From Neobacillus sp. DY30 (GTDB lineage Bacteria > Bacillota > Bacilli > Bacillales > Cytobacillaceae), in contig NZ_CP126093.1 in NCBI RefSeq assembly GCF_030123065.1, positions 6,075,712-6,139,711 on the forward strand: 64,000 nt of DNA, in the 5' to 3' direction. The notes beneath the pieces are model-generated. The model had not been told where the DNA came from and ran no database searches. It saw nothing but the letters and a program-made list of their open reading frames with translations. This document shows, piece by piece, positions 8,692 through 16,548 of the stretch (position 1 is the stretch's first letter; each line of letters begins with the position of its first letter). A program made the translations under genes and the position numbers.

Positions 8692-9519
8692 TTAAGATGG
8701 TAAGATTCCTAATTCCTTTATTTTCTTAATAGATTTCATGATTGCATCTTGTGGATTTTGATAATAATTAGATCCCATGATTTCTAGGGTACATGTACCT
8801 TCGTAACCATGTTTTTGAAGACTTCTTAGGTATTCCTTCCACATTAAAACCCCATCATCAAGGCCCAAATGTGCGTCTGATTGACCATCCCCGTCTATTA
8901 GGTGAAAATGGCATACTTCTGAAAGTGCAGAAAAATAATCATCTGGCGTTTCGCCTGCTAACTGCATTGCTACTGTATCAATCATTCCTTTTAATGCAGG
9001 CGATTGAATTTCATCTATCATTCTCTTTAATCCATTTAAATCCGTAATAAGATTAGATTCATATTTCGTTAATGGTTCTAAAGCAAGCGTTAACCCTTCC
9101 CTTTCTGCTACTTTTGAAAGATTATAAATGGAGTCACTTGCATACTTCCATGATTCTTCATCAGACAAAGAAAAATCTCCTATCCCGGAAGTGATTAGCA
9201 TCATTTTGGTATCAAGTTCAAGGGCTGCGTAAAGATTTTCTACAAAGTAATCTATACTCTTGTTTCTCCAGTGAGAGTCAGCAGCTGCAATATTATAAGG
9301 ATAAATGCATTGTTCTGGAGTATAGCAGACGATGTTAATATTTCGTTTCTGAATCTCTTTTTTTATATTTCTGATATTCCCAAGGATGTTTCGGTAAACA
9401 TATAAGTGCGGCTCGCCTGCCCATAATTCAATACTATTGATCCCTAAACGCTCCATGCTGTCTAAAAAATAGTGAAAGGGAAAATGCTTGAACGTGATAT
9501 TCATTCCTGCCATTTTCAT
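8692..9519 (-). CDS. frlC: fructoselysine 3-epimerase FrlC (AP-endonuclease-2-like TIM barrel)
   Basis: Interconverts psicoselysine and fructoselysine, widening the substrates of the pathway. It is 275 residues with a xylose-isomerase-like TIM barrel: GINSIELWAGEPH near residue 30, CYTPE near 70, LALEPLTKYESN near 145 (first metal Glu), MIDTVAM, then CHFHLIDGDGQSDAHLG and TLEIMGSNYY with the remaining metal ligands. I start at the ATG at 9517-9519, 8 bases from AAGGAGG; the upstream GTG is part of that site. First gene of the operon, directly downstream of a consensus promoter with a cre-like box. Confidence 0.85.
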   Translation of the reverse strand: MKMAGMNITFKHFPFHYFLDSMERLGINSIELWAGEPHLYVYRNILGNIRNIKKEIQKRNINIVCYTPEQCIYPYNIAAADSHWRNKSIDYFVENLYAALELDTKMMLITSGIGDFSLSDEESWKYASDSIYNLSKVAEREGLTLALEPLTKYESNLITDLNGLKRMIDEIQSPALKGMIDTVAMQLAGETPDDYFSALSEVCHFHLIDGDGQSDAHLGLDDGVLMWKEYLRSLQKHGYEGTCTLEIMGSNYYQNPQDAIMKSIKKIKELGILPS

Positions 9520-9536
9520 TTGTTTCACCTCCTTAT

Positions 9537-9597
9537 TTGAAAACGCTTTTTTATTTGTTATGTCTTGTATTATAATCAGATATTATAAAAATTACAA
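9537..9597 (-). promoter_or_regulatory. frl operon promoter with CcpA cre-like box
   Basis: On the minus strand, TTGTAA (9597-9592), a 17-base spacer and TATAAT (9574-9569) form a sigma-A promoter. About 11-25 bases past the expected start, TTGAAAACGCTTTTT (plus-strand 9537-9551) matches the cre consensus WTGNAANCGNWNNCW except one base. This position suggests a roadblock type of carbon catabolite repression. Confidence 0.65.
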
Positions 9598-9640
9598 TAT
9601 CAAATTTATTAAATATCTTTAAAAATTTTATTCAATCATA

Positions 9641-9671
9641 AAAAAGACGCCTCCATTGGAAGCGTCTTTTT
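9641..9671. terminator. terminator between hprK paralogue and frl operon
   Basis: AAAAAGACGC-CTCC, ATT loop, GGA-AGCGTCTTTTT form a strong stem flanked by A and T runs, downstream of hprK on the minus strand. Confidence 0.8.
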
Positions 9672-9740
9672 CCTATTAAACAAATTTTTATTGGAATGAG
9701 GTATTTCTTTTGCCTACATTTATGGTGAGGTTTTTAAGAG

Positions 9741-10676
9741 TTAATCCCTGCAAGAATTCTTTATATCCGCCTCAACCCGGCTCATAAATTCTTCTACCGC
9801 GCTGTATCCTTGCTGTTTTAAGTACCAGTTATTTGCCGCTGCCTCTATTAACCCAGCCACATCACGTCCGGGCTGTAGTTGGATCTCCATACAAGGAATT
9901 TTCACACCCATATAGTCGGTATAATGATATTCCTGTTCTAAATCATTATATAAGGCGTCCTTTTCCCACTTCGTCAAATGAATATCAAGGGAAATTCGTG
10001 TTTCGTCCTGAAATGCCTTACGGCCATATAAGCGGACGACATTAAGCAAACCAATACTGCGAAGCGCCAAGAATTCTTTTGTTTTTCCATCATGGGTACC
10101 TAGAATGGTTTGCGTACTTAATTTCTTTAAAACCACGATATCATCCGATACAAGCCTGTGCCCGCGGCGGATTAACGTATGGGCGGTCTCGCTTTTTCCT
10201 ACCCCTGAATTACCACGAAGTAAAATACCAATGCCTGATACATTCATACAAACTCCATGAACAGAAATCTCTGGTGCTAATTCCTTCACCAAAAACGCAT
10301 CCAATTTAGGGATAAACTCTGAGGTTGTCTCAGGCTGTTTTGTCACTAACAACGGGATACCCTGCTCTGTACAATGGTGAATTAAATAGGTAAGTCCTTC
10401 CTCGCCAGCCGTTACGATAAAACATGGTGGATGGTAGTGTACGATATTCCCGATTCGAATTTTACGTTCCTCTTTACTTAACTTATGTAAGTAGGTGATT
10501 TCCTTTTTTCCTAATATTTGAACTTGTTCTGTTGGAAAAAAGTCAAAATGCCCCACAAATTCTAAACCCGGACGATGCACCCGCGGCTGCGTAATGACCT
10601 TCTGCAGGTGGTTTTCTCCAGCCAATACTTTCAGTGAAAACCTTTGAACCAAGTTTTCTATTGTTACCGTTTTCAA
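9741..10676 (-). CDS. HPr kinase/phosphorylase paralogue
   Basis: HprK phosphorylates HPr at Ser46, making the CcpA co-repressor. This 311-residue protein is collinear with HprK: an N-terminal MurF-like domain (about 1-130), then the kinase core with the VHGV His140, Walker A GNSGVGKS (Lys161) and the VSDD acidic pair (178-179). The normally invariant EIRGLG signature reads ALRSIG here (203-209), losing the Glu and the first Gly, which in HprK bear on the dephosphorylation side. The usual partner lgt is absent and the gene stands alone with its own terminator, so I read it as a second, divergent copy. Whether it acts on HPr or Crh is unknown. Confidence 0.75.
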   Translation of the reverse strand: MKTVTIENLVQRFSLKVLAGENHLQKVITQPRVHRPGLEFVGHFDFFPTEQVQILGKKEITYLHKLSKEERKIRIGNIVHYHPPCFIVTAGEEGLTYLIHHCTEQGIPLLVTKQPETTSEFIPKLDAFLVKELAPEISVHGVCMNVSGIGILLRGNSGVGKSETAHTLIRRGHRLVSDDIVVLKKLSTQTILGTHDGKTKEFLALRSIGLLNVVRLYGRKAFQDETRISLDIHLTKWEKDALYNDLEQEYHYTDYMGVKIPCMEIQLQPGRDVAGLIEAAANNWYLKQQGYSAVEEFMSRVEADIKNSCRD

Positions 10677-10830
10677 CTTCTAATCACGTCCTGTTAGCCT
10701 TTTATTTTAAAATTATACTTGAGTTCACTGGAAACGTCATCCATTATAAAAATAGTTTCTAAATGGTTAAATTGCTGTTTTTAGGGTAGAAAACTTCAGA
10801 GAATTATGATAATATAAAATAAATTTAAAA

Positions 10831-10903
10831 AGACCATGTGTAACTGGCGAAACGCGGATAACCGCGAGGGAGCACATGGTGTCGCAGCCGTTCGCCTGGG
10901 CAG
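10831..10903 (+). ncRNA. ZTP (pfl) riboswitch
   Basis: The leader shows the ZTP/ZMP aptamer pattern: outer helix ACCATGTG (10833-10840) with CACATGGT (10873-10880), the AACTGGCG segment, an inner CGCGG/CCGCG helix, AGGGAGC, then the conserved GCCG...CGCCTGGGCA pseudoknot strand (10887-10902). Such riboswitches sense the purine/folate alarmone ZTP and lie before purH, folD, glyA and serA genes, which fits the serA downstream. Confidence 0.85.
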
Positions 10904-10930
10904 AGGTAAGGGATTCTATCCCTTACCTCT
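10902..10930 (+). terminator. expression-platform hairpin of the ZTP riboswitch
   Basis: AGAGGTAAGGG and CCCTTACCTCT pair around 7 bases. The stem can be extended by GCAG (from the aptamer 3' end) with CTGC, so it competes with the ligand-bound pseudoknot. The following T-run is weak (TTTCTGCTTATT). Confidence 0.65.
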
Positions 10931-10967
10931 TTCTGCTTATTAAAGCTTAAAAATTAGGAGGGAAATT

Positions 10968-12167
10968 ATGAGCACCATCACTCTAGAAAAAGTGAAAACA
11001 ATTAAAACACTTAATAATATTGCAGAAAGTGGCCTAAAGGTATTTACTAAAGGCAATTTTCAGATTGACAACGACAGCGAAAATCCCGATGCCATCCTTG
11101 TTCGCAGCTTTAATATGCACTCAGTAGAACTCGGCAGTAACTTAAAAGCCATTGCAAGAGCCGGAGCAGGTGTCAACAATATACCGGTAGAAAAATGTAC
11201 TGATCAAGGTATAGTAGTATTCAATACTCCTGGTGCAAATGCCAATGCCGTAAAGGAAATGGTACTTACTTCATTAATCTCTTCATCTCGTAACCTTTTT
11301 GCTGGTATTGCTTGGGCAAAGGCGTTAGAAGGCGAGGGCGACCAAATTCCAAAGTTAGTGGAAGCTGGTAAAAAACAGTTTGTCGGAAAAGAAATTAAAG
11401 GGAAAACATTAGGTGTCATTGGTCTAGGTGCCATTGGTGCGCTTGTCGCTAATGATGCACTTGATTTAGATATGGATGTAATCGGATTTGATCCGTTTAT
11501 TTCTGTCGATACAGCTTGGAATTTGTCACGTAATGTCCAGCGGGCAATTACAATTGAACAATTGTTCGCAGAATCTGATTATATTACTGTTCACGTACCG
11601 TTTACCGAGGATACAAAAGAAATGTTTAATGAAGCTACATTTAGCATCATGAAGCCAGGTGTTCATATTTTAAACTTCTCACGCGGTGAGCTTGTGAATG
11701 AAAAAGACATGGCAGCAGCTCTCGAAAAGGGGATAGTTGGGAAATATATTACAGATTTCCCGAATGAAAATGTGCTGAAAATGAAAAATACCGTTCCGAT
11801 TCCGCACCTAGGTGCCTCTTCACAAGAATCTGAGGAAAATTGTGCGATTATGGCGGCTCGCCAGGTAAAGGAATTTTTAGAAACAGGAAACATCAAAAAC
11901 TCAGTAAATTTCCCAAATACGGTTCTTCCTTATACAGGAAAGCAGCGAGTACTAGCATTTCACCACAATGTTCCAAATATGGTGGGGCAAATCACTTCGG
12001 CTATATCTAGTTATGATTTAAACATTGCAGATATGGTGAACAGAAGCCGCGGGGGATATGCGTATACGATGATTGATATTGATAATAAGGTAAATGGTGA
12101 TGTTATTCCGGGATTAGAGGAAAAAATTAAACTAATTTCTGGCATAATAACTGCTCGGATTATTTAA
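10968..12167 (+). CDS. serA: D-3-phosphoglycerate dehydrogenase, short ACT-containing form
   Basis: Oxidises 3-phosphoglycerate to 3-phosphohydroxypyruvate, first step of serine (and so one-carbon) synthesis. Of 399 residues, about 1-90 and 285-320 form the substrate domain, with the Rossmann domain between (GLGAIG near 158). Catalytic features are the SRGE arginine, PNEN glutamate and PHLGASSQES histidine. Residues about 325-395 are an ACT domain (HHNVPNMVGQITS...NIADMVNRSR). It lacks the intervening domain that makes B. subtilis SerA about 525 residues. GGAGGG precedes the ATG. The ZTP riboswitch upstream links it to folate/purine state. Confidence 0.88.
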   Translation: MSTITLEKVKTIKTLNNIAESGLKVFTKGNFQIDNDSENPDAILVRSFNMHSVELGSNLKAIARAGAGVNNIPVEKCTDQGIVVFNTPGANANAVKEMVLTSLISSSRNLFAGIAWAKALEGEGDQIPKLVEAGKKQFVGKEIKGKTLGVIGLGAIGALVANDALDLDMDVIGFDPFISVDTAWNLSRNVQRAITIEQLFAESDYITVHVPFTEDTKEMFNEATFSIMKPGVHILNFSRGELVNEKDMAAALEKGIVGKYITDFPNENVLKMKNTVPIPHLGASSQESEENCAIMAARQVKEFLETGNIKNSVNFPNTVLPYTGKQRVLAFHHNVPNMVGQITSAISSYDLNIADMVNRSRGGYAYTMIDIDNKVNGDVIPGLEEKIKLISGIITARII

Positions 12168-12171
12168 ACAT

Positions 12172-12214
12172 AAAAAAGAAATGGAGCCAAGTTTCAATCT
12201 GGCTCCATTTCTTA
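12172..12214. terminator. bidirectional terminator, serA / lysine ABC operon
   Basis: GAAATGGAGCCA (12178-12189) and TGGCTCCATTTC (12200-12211) form a stem between convergent genes, with A- and T-rich flanks. Confidence 0.85.
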
Positions 12215-12231
12215 TGCCTTAATCAAGGCAA

Positions 12232-12966
12232 CTATTTTAACGTACGTTTCAGGAATTCTCTTGTACGCTCTTGTATTGGATTATTGAAAATTTGTTCTGG
12301 GCTTCCTTCTTCCGCAATGACTCCCTTGTCCATAAATACCACTCGATCGGATACTTCATTTGCGAATTCCATTTCGTGCGTCACGATTAACATCGTAAGA
12401 CCAGATTCTGCAAGTTCTTTCATGACTTTTAGAACTTCTCCTACCATTTCTGGATCAAGAGCGGATGTTGGTTCATCAAATAGCATCACATCTGGCTCCA
12501 TCGAAAGAGCTCTTGCAATTGCCACACGCTGCTTTTGACCGCCGGAAAGCTGCTTCGGCTTTGCATTAATGTATTTATCCATCCCAACAACCTTCAGGTA
12601 CTTCATCGCTACTCTTTCAGCTTCTTCCTTCGAACGTTTTAATACTTTTACCTGGCCTACCACACAATTGTTAAGGACATTGTGATTATTAAATAGGTTA
12701 AATTGTTGGAACACCATGCCTAAATGCTTGCGGTAATCAGCTGCGTCGTGTTTTTCATCCAAAATATTTTCACCATGATAGATAATTTGACCGCCGCTAG
12801 GCTTCTCTAAAAGATTAATGCAACGAAGAAGAGTTGATTTACCAGACCCAGAAGAACCAATAATCGAGACTACTTCTCCCTTATTTACCGAAAAATTAAT
12901 GTCTTTCAATACTTCATGTGTTCCGAAGGATTTGTTTAAATGCTGTATATCAATAATCTTTTCCAT
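12232..12966 (-). CDS. polar amino-acid (probably lysine) ABC transporter ATPase
   Basis: Energises the importer formed with the permease and lipoprotein upstream. The 244-residue ABC ATPase has Walker A GSSGSGKS (about 37), the Q-loop FQQFNLF, the signature LSGGQKQR, Walker B VMLFDEP and switch His in IVTHEM; it is of the GlnQ/HisP/ArtM type. Start is the ATG at 12964-12966, 7 bases after AGGAGG; the frame is open to an ATG overlapping the permease stop (12985-12987). The riboswitch at the operon start points to lysine as substrate. Confidence 0.88.
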   Translation of the reverse strand: MEKIIDIQHLNKSFGTHEVLKDINFSVNKGEVVSIIGSSGSGKSTLLRCINLLEKPSGGQIIYHGENILDEKHDAADYRKHLGMVFQQFNLFNNHNVLNNCVVGQVKVLKRSKEEAERVAMKYLKVVGMDKYINAKPKQLSGGQKQRVAIARALSMEPDVMLFDEPTSALDPEMVGEVLKVMKELAESGLTMLIVTHEMEFANEVSDRVVFMDKGVIAEEGSPEQIFNNPIQERTREFLKRTLK

Positions 12967-12986
12967 TTCCTCTCCTCCTTCTCCCA

Positions 12987-13715
12987 TTATTTTTGACGGT
13001 CATTTTCAATCATTGTATAGTTGTCAGCGCCATCTAGTTTCTTTTCAATGTATAACAATATTCTCGTTACAATAAAAGTCATCACAAAATAAATCATACA
13101 AGCTACGAAAAACGACTCAAAGTATCTAAAGTTATTTCCGGAAATCGATTTTGTTACGAAATATAGTTCTGTAACGGAAATTACATTCAGAACGGATGTA
13201 TCTTTAATATTAATAACAAATTGGTTTCCTGTTGCAGGTAGTATATTACGAATAACCTGCGGTAATACAACATTCCACATCGTTTGGACATGAGTCATTC
13301 CAATTGCATGAGCCGCTTCAAATTGCCCTTTATCAATCGAAACAATCCCGCCGCGAACAATTTCCGCCATATAAGCTCCTGTATTGATAGAAACAACAAT
13401 AATCGCTGCAGCAAAAACATTCATATCGATACCAAATGCTAGCGCAGAACCATAGTAAATAACCATTGCTTGAACAATCATTGGTGTTCCACGGAAGAAT
13501 TCAATATAGATAGAAAGAATTGCATTAATGACGTTTAACAGTACTTTCTTTGCCCCGCGTTCAGGCATTGGTATTGTTCGTATTACCCCTGCTAATAATC
13601 CAATTGCTGCCCCAATAATCGTTCCAATAAGAGCAATCAAAAGTGTTAAACCAGCGCCACGAAGGAACATAGGCCAGTTTTCTGAAATTATTTTTATGAC
13701 CCACTCAAGACTCAT
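12987..13715 (-). CDS. polar amino-acid (probably lysine) ABC transporter permease
   Basis: Membrane subunit, 242 residues, about five transmembrane helices, of the His/Glu/Gln/Arg/opine permease family. The EAA loop that docks on the ATPase is visible as EAAHAIGMTHVQ (about 150-165), and the family N-terminal FLRGAGLTLLIALIGTIIG pattern is present. It sits between the binding protein and ATPase genes, overlapping or abutting the ATPase frame, and shares the lysine riboswitch leader. It would homodimerise since no second permease gene is present. Confidence 0.88.
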   Translation of the reverse strand: MSLEWVIKIISENWPMFLRGAGLTLLIALIGTIIGAAIGLLAGVIRTIPMPERGAKKVLLNVINAILSIYIEFFRGTPMIVQAMVIYYGSALAFGIDMNVFAAAIIVVSINTGAYMAEIVRGGIVSIDKGQFEAAHAIGMTHVQTMWNVVLPQVIRNILPATGNQFVINIKDTSVLNVISVTELYFVTKSISGNNFRYFESFFVACMIYFVMTFIVTRILLYIEKKLDGADNYTMIENDRQK

Positions 13716-13777
13716 CTTTTATCCTCCTTTACTGTATAAAACCGACTGTATGATTTTATACAGCCGGTTTCTCACTA

Positions 13778-14614
13778 TTATTCTGCTGCTGGTTGATTTT
13801 TAATAGCATTATCCATAATGCTTGTACGTTCTTCCTCTGAAATACCTTTTAAAATATCATTGATTTTTTTAGTAAGGTCACTGCCTTTTTCAAGCCCGAC
13901 CGCAATTGCTGTATCATCTGCTGAAGTTTTAAATCCTTCTTCGAATTCAACCATTACATAGTTTTCATTAGCAGCTGATGCACTGACACCTTCCGGACGC
14001 TCAGAAACATATCCATCAATCATTCCTGATTCAAGAGCTACCCTCATTGCTGGGAAGTTGTCCATCGCTGTTTTCTTGTCTACACCTTTGATTTGATCAA
14101 TAACTGAATAGTGGAAGGTGTTTAATTGAGCTGTCACTTTTGCTCCTTTGAAATCTTGGATAGAAGTGGCATTTTCATATTTGCTGCCTTTTTTTACAAC
14201 CATTACTAAATTTGAAGTATAGTAAGTGTCCGAGAAATCAATCGTTTCTTTACGTTCAGCTGTCGGTGACATCCCAGCGATAATCGCGTCAATTTTTCCT
14301 GATGTTAGCGCTGGTACAAGTCCATCCCACTCTGTTTTGACAATAACTAATTCTTTTCCTAAGCCCTCAGCCACTTTCTTTGCAATCTCCACATCATATC
14401 CGCCTGCATATTCTGAAGAGCCATTTATTTTAACACCACCGTTGGAATCATCGTTTTGAGTCCAGTTAAAAGGAGCATAACCTGCTTCAAGACCTACCTT
14501 AAAAGTATTATCCTCTGATGATTCAGATCCAGAACTTTTACTAGTCCCGCATCCTGCCAATAAAAGCATCGTTGAAACTAACAATAATATAAAAATAGTA
14601 AACTTATTCTTCAT
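13778..14614 (-). CDS. lysine/polar amino-acid ABC transporter substrate-binding lipoprotein
   Basis: Extracellular receptor of the importer; SBP_bac_3 family, 278 residues. It has a lipoprotein signal with lipobox LLAGC (Cys near 21) and a Ser-rich linker. The periplasmic-type two-lobe fold shows GYAPFNW, YAGGYDVEIAKKVAEGLG, WDGLVPALTSGKIDAIIAGMSPTAERKETIDFSDTYY and a C-terminal KGISEEER. First gene of the operon; its leader is an L-box, so lysine is the likely ligand, though arginine or another cationic amino acid cannot be excluded from the protein alone. Confidence 0.88.
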   Translation of the reverse strand: MKNKFTIFILLLVSTMLLLAGCGTSKSSGSESSEDNTFKVGLEAGYAPFNWTQNDDSNGGVKINGSSEYAGGYDVEIAKKVAEGLGKELVIVKTEWDGLVPALTSGKIDAIIAGMSPTAERKETIDFSDTYYTSNLVMVVKKGSKYENATSIQDFKGAKVTAQLNTFHYSVIDQIKGVDKKTAMDNFPAMRVALESGMIDGYVSERPEGVSASAANENYVMVEFEEGFKTSADDTAIAVGLEKGSDLTKKINDILKGISEEERTSIMDNAIKNQPAAE

Positions 14615-14645
14615 GATGTTTTTCCTCCTGTTTTTTATAATTACG

Positions 14646-14678
14646 ACAAAAAGCGACCTGAGATAAACTCAGGTCGCA
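14646..14678 (-). terminator. riboswitch-controlled terminator of the lysine transport operon
   Basis: GCGACCTGAG and CTCAGGTCGC (minus strand) pair around TTTAT, followed by TTTTTGTC; it is the expression platform of the L-box. Confidence 0.85.
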
Positions 14679-14719
14679 TTATTCTTAGCTGCCCTAAAGT
14701 CCCCTCTTTTATCCCAAAT

Positions 14720-14893
14720 GAGATAGCACAACTCAATAAACCGGAGAGTTTATTGAGACAGTCCTGCAGCTCTTAACTACAGACCCAGCATGTAATACTG
14801 AGAATATTACAAACTTCGGCGACATTTCCTTCTCCTTAGCATCATTGCCTCTCAAACTCCACTAAAGACTGTTAAATATCGCGCCTCTACCTC
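14720..14893 (-). ncRNA. lysine riboswitch (L-box)
   Basis: On the minus strand the leader has the L-box landmarks in order: GAGGTAGAGGCGC (P1 5' strand), GTCGCCGAAG, TGCTGGGTC, ACTGTCTCAATAAAC, and GTGCTATCTC (P1 3' strand). GAGGTAG and CTATCTC pair to close the junction. Lysine binding would favour the terminator downstream and shut off the transporter when lysine is plentiful. Confidence 0.92.
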
Positions 14894-14931
14894 ACTGTTA
14901 AAAAAGTGAGGTCTTATTAAATTATATTAAT

Positions 14932-14961
14932 ATACTACAGCATTTTGTCGAAATTCGTCAA
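14932..14961 (-). promoter_or_regulatory. promoter of the lysine transport operon
   Basis: TTGACG (14961-14956), an 18-base spacer and TAGTAT (14937-14932) on the minus strand, about 40 bases before the aptamer. Confidence 0.5.
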
Positions 14962-15019
14962 CTAGTTATTAAAAACAAATTCTACCAAACTATTGTTAGT
15001 ACGTTACCTAAAGCCATTT

Positions 15020-16423
15020 TTACAAATCTGGTGAAGTCACATTTACTCTTCTTCCAACCAAAATCCAGTAGAGAAATAAGCTGAAAGCGGTTATAAGTAC
15101 GAGAACAAAAAGAATATTACTATACATGGTTGCCTCAGGACGGTTTAAAATCCCCAAGATATTTGAACGCATTGCGGAATGATCCATCATCGCCGCTGTA
15201 TAGGCAATTCCAATTGACATAGCAACATTTAACGTTAAATTATAAAATCCTATGGCAGTTCCCGTTTTATCTTTATCAATTGTGCCAATACAGGAATCCA
15301 ACATTGGGGCATACATAAACGCGAACGAACTTGAAAATACAATCATTGATATTACAAAGATAATGACAGAGGTTGTTACAAAGAAACCGCCCAACAATAA
15401 ACTGCCAATCATTCCAGTCATCGCAATCGTGATACATTGTCTGCTTCCAAGTACTTTTGCAATTTTCCCAGATAGCGCTCCTACAACTGCAGCCAGCAGA
15501 TAAGCTGGAATCAGTAATAGCGAAATCGTATCCAGCTTTAAACCATATAGCTTTTCAAGCAAAAACGGAAACAAAAAAATATACGCTAACTGCACAGAGT
15601 AAATCACGAAAGCTACTCCGAGTAAAGAAATAAACTGCCTATTTTGAAAAAATCCTATACCTATGAATGCTTTTGAATTCTTATTGATATAAACAAGAAA
15701 TAAAGCAGCAGCCGCAATAAATGCTAGAAGATAAACCCAATTGAAATCGGTAATATATAGCAGCAGGGAGGCGGCAATTCCCGCAACTAGAAATAATCCT
15801 GCTACATCAACATGACTGTTTTTCGTCTCTTCCTTAGGAAGATATCGTAAAATAAACGGGAGGGTGAAAAGAGTTACTAATGGGACTAAAAAAAGAGTTG
15901 TCCAATGTAAATACGTAGAAACATAACCCCCGGTTAATGCACCGATAACCTGTGATAAAGCAAAGCTGCTTGTACTTAACCCTAAGAACTTCTTTTGTTC
16001 GTGTACAGGCAAATGTTTAGTTACGAAGATAACATATAAAGTTTCAGCTGAAGCCAAACCTGCTGTTTGGATGATTCGTGAAACAACTACTAGTAAAAAT
16101 GAATGTTGAAAAAGATATCCCATCACTGATCCAACACAAATTAAAATAATCCCGATACTTAATAGCTTTCTAATGCTTATAGAATCCGCCAAAGCAGCGT
16201 AAACTACTGCTCCAATTCCAATCACCAGCCCGGCTAAAGTTGCCTGCCAGCTTACTGTTGTTGCAGAAATATGAAAATCCTTTGCCATATCAGTCGAAAT
16301 AATTTTAAAAGAATTATCAATTATTAAACATAATAGAAATAACAGAAGCATTACAGGTACAGCTTTCTTCACACTATATTCCTGAGTTTCTGTCATACTT
16401 GCATTTGCACTTAATGTAGTCAT
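15020..16423 (-). CDS. MFS transporter, 14-helix (DHA2/TetL-like) type
   Basis: 467-residue major facilitator with about 14 hydrophobic segments. It resembles drug:H+ antiporters of the TetL group in overall layout (STDMAKDFHISATTVSWQATLAG near TM1-2; ALTGGYVSTYLHW in TM5, the antiporter motif C region). The substrate cannot be read from sequence. The only neighbour in the same direction is the deoD gene 126 bases upstream, so nucleoside or base export/import is possible. Start is the ATG at 16421-16423 with AGAGAGG upstream; the frame is open to 16480. Confidence 0.75.
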   Translation of the reverse strand: MTTLSANASMTETQEYSVKKAVPVMLLLFLLCLIIDNSFKIISTDMAKDFHISATTVSWQATLAGLVIGIGAVVYAALADSISIRKLLSIGIILICVGSVMGYLFQHSFLLVVVSRIIQTAGLASAETLYVIFVTKHLPVHEQKKFLGLSTSSFALSQVIGALTGGYVSTYLHWTTLFLVPLVTLFTLPFILRYLPKEETKNSHVDVAGLFLVAGIAASLLLYITDFNWVYLLAFIAAAALFLVYINKNSKAFIGIGFFQNRQFISLLGVAFVIYSVQLAYIFLFPFLLEKLYGLKLDTISLLLIPAYLLAAVVGALSGKIAKVLGSRQCITIAMTGMIGSLLLGGFFVTTSVIIFVISMIVFSSSFAFMYAPMLDSCIGTIDKDKTGTAIGFYNLTLNVAMSIGIAYTAAMMDHSAMRSNILGILNRPEATMYSNILFVLVLITAFSLFLYWILVGRRVNVTSPDL

Positions 16424-16548
16424 GACTGTTTTCCTCTCTTTTTTGGCAATCCGATATCTAATAATCCGGCATTTGATCACGACTTACAGCATCTCTTTTG
16501 AGTGAAATCCTTTGCTCAAGTCGTGCTCAAATGCCTCGTTGTTATCGC

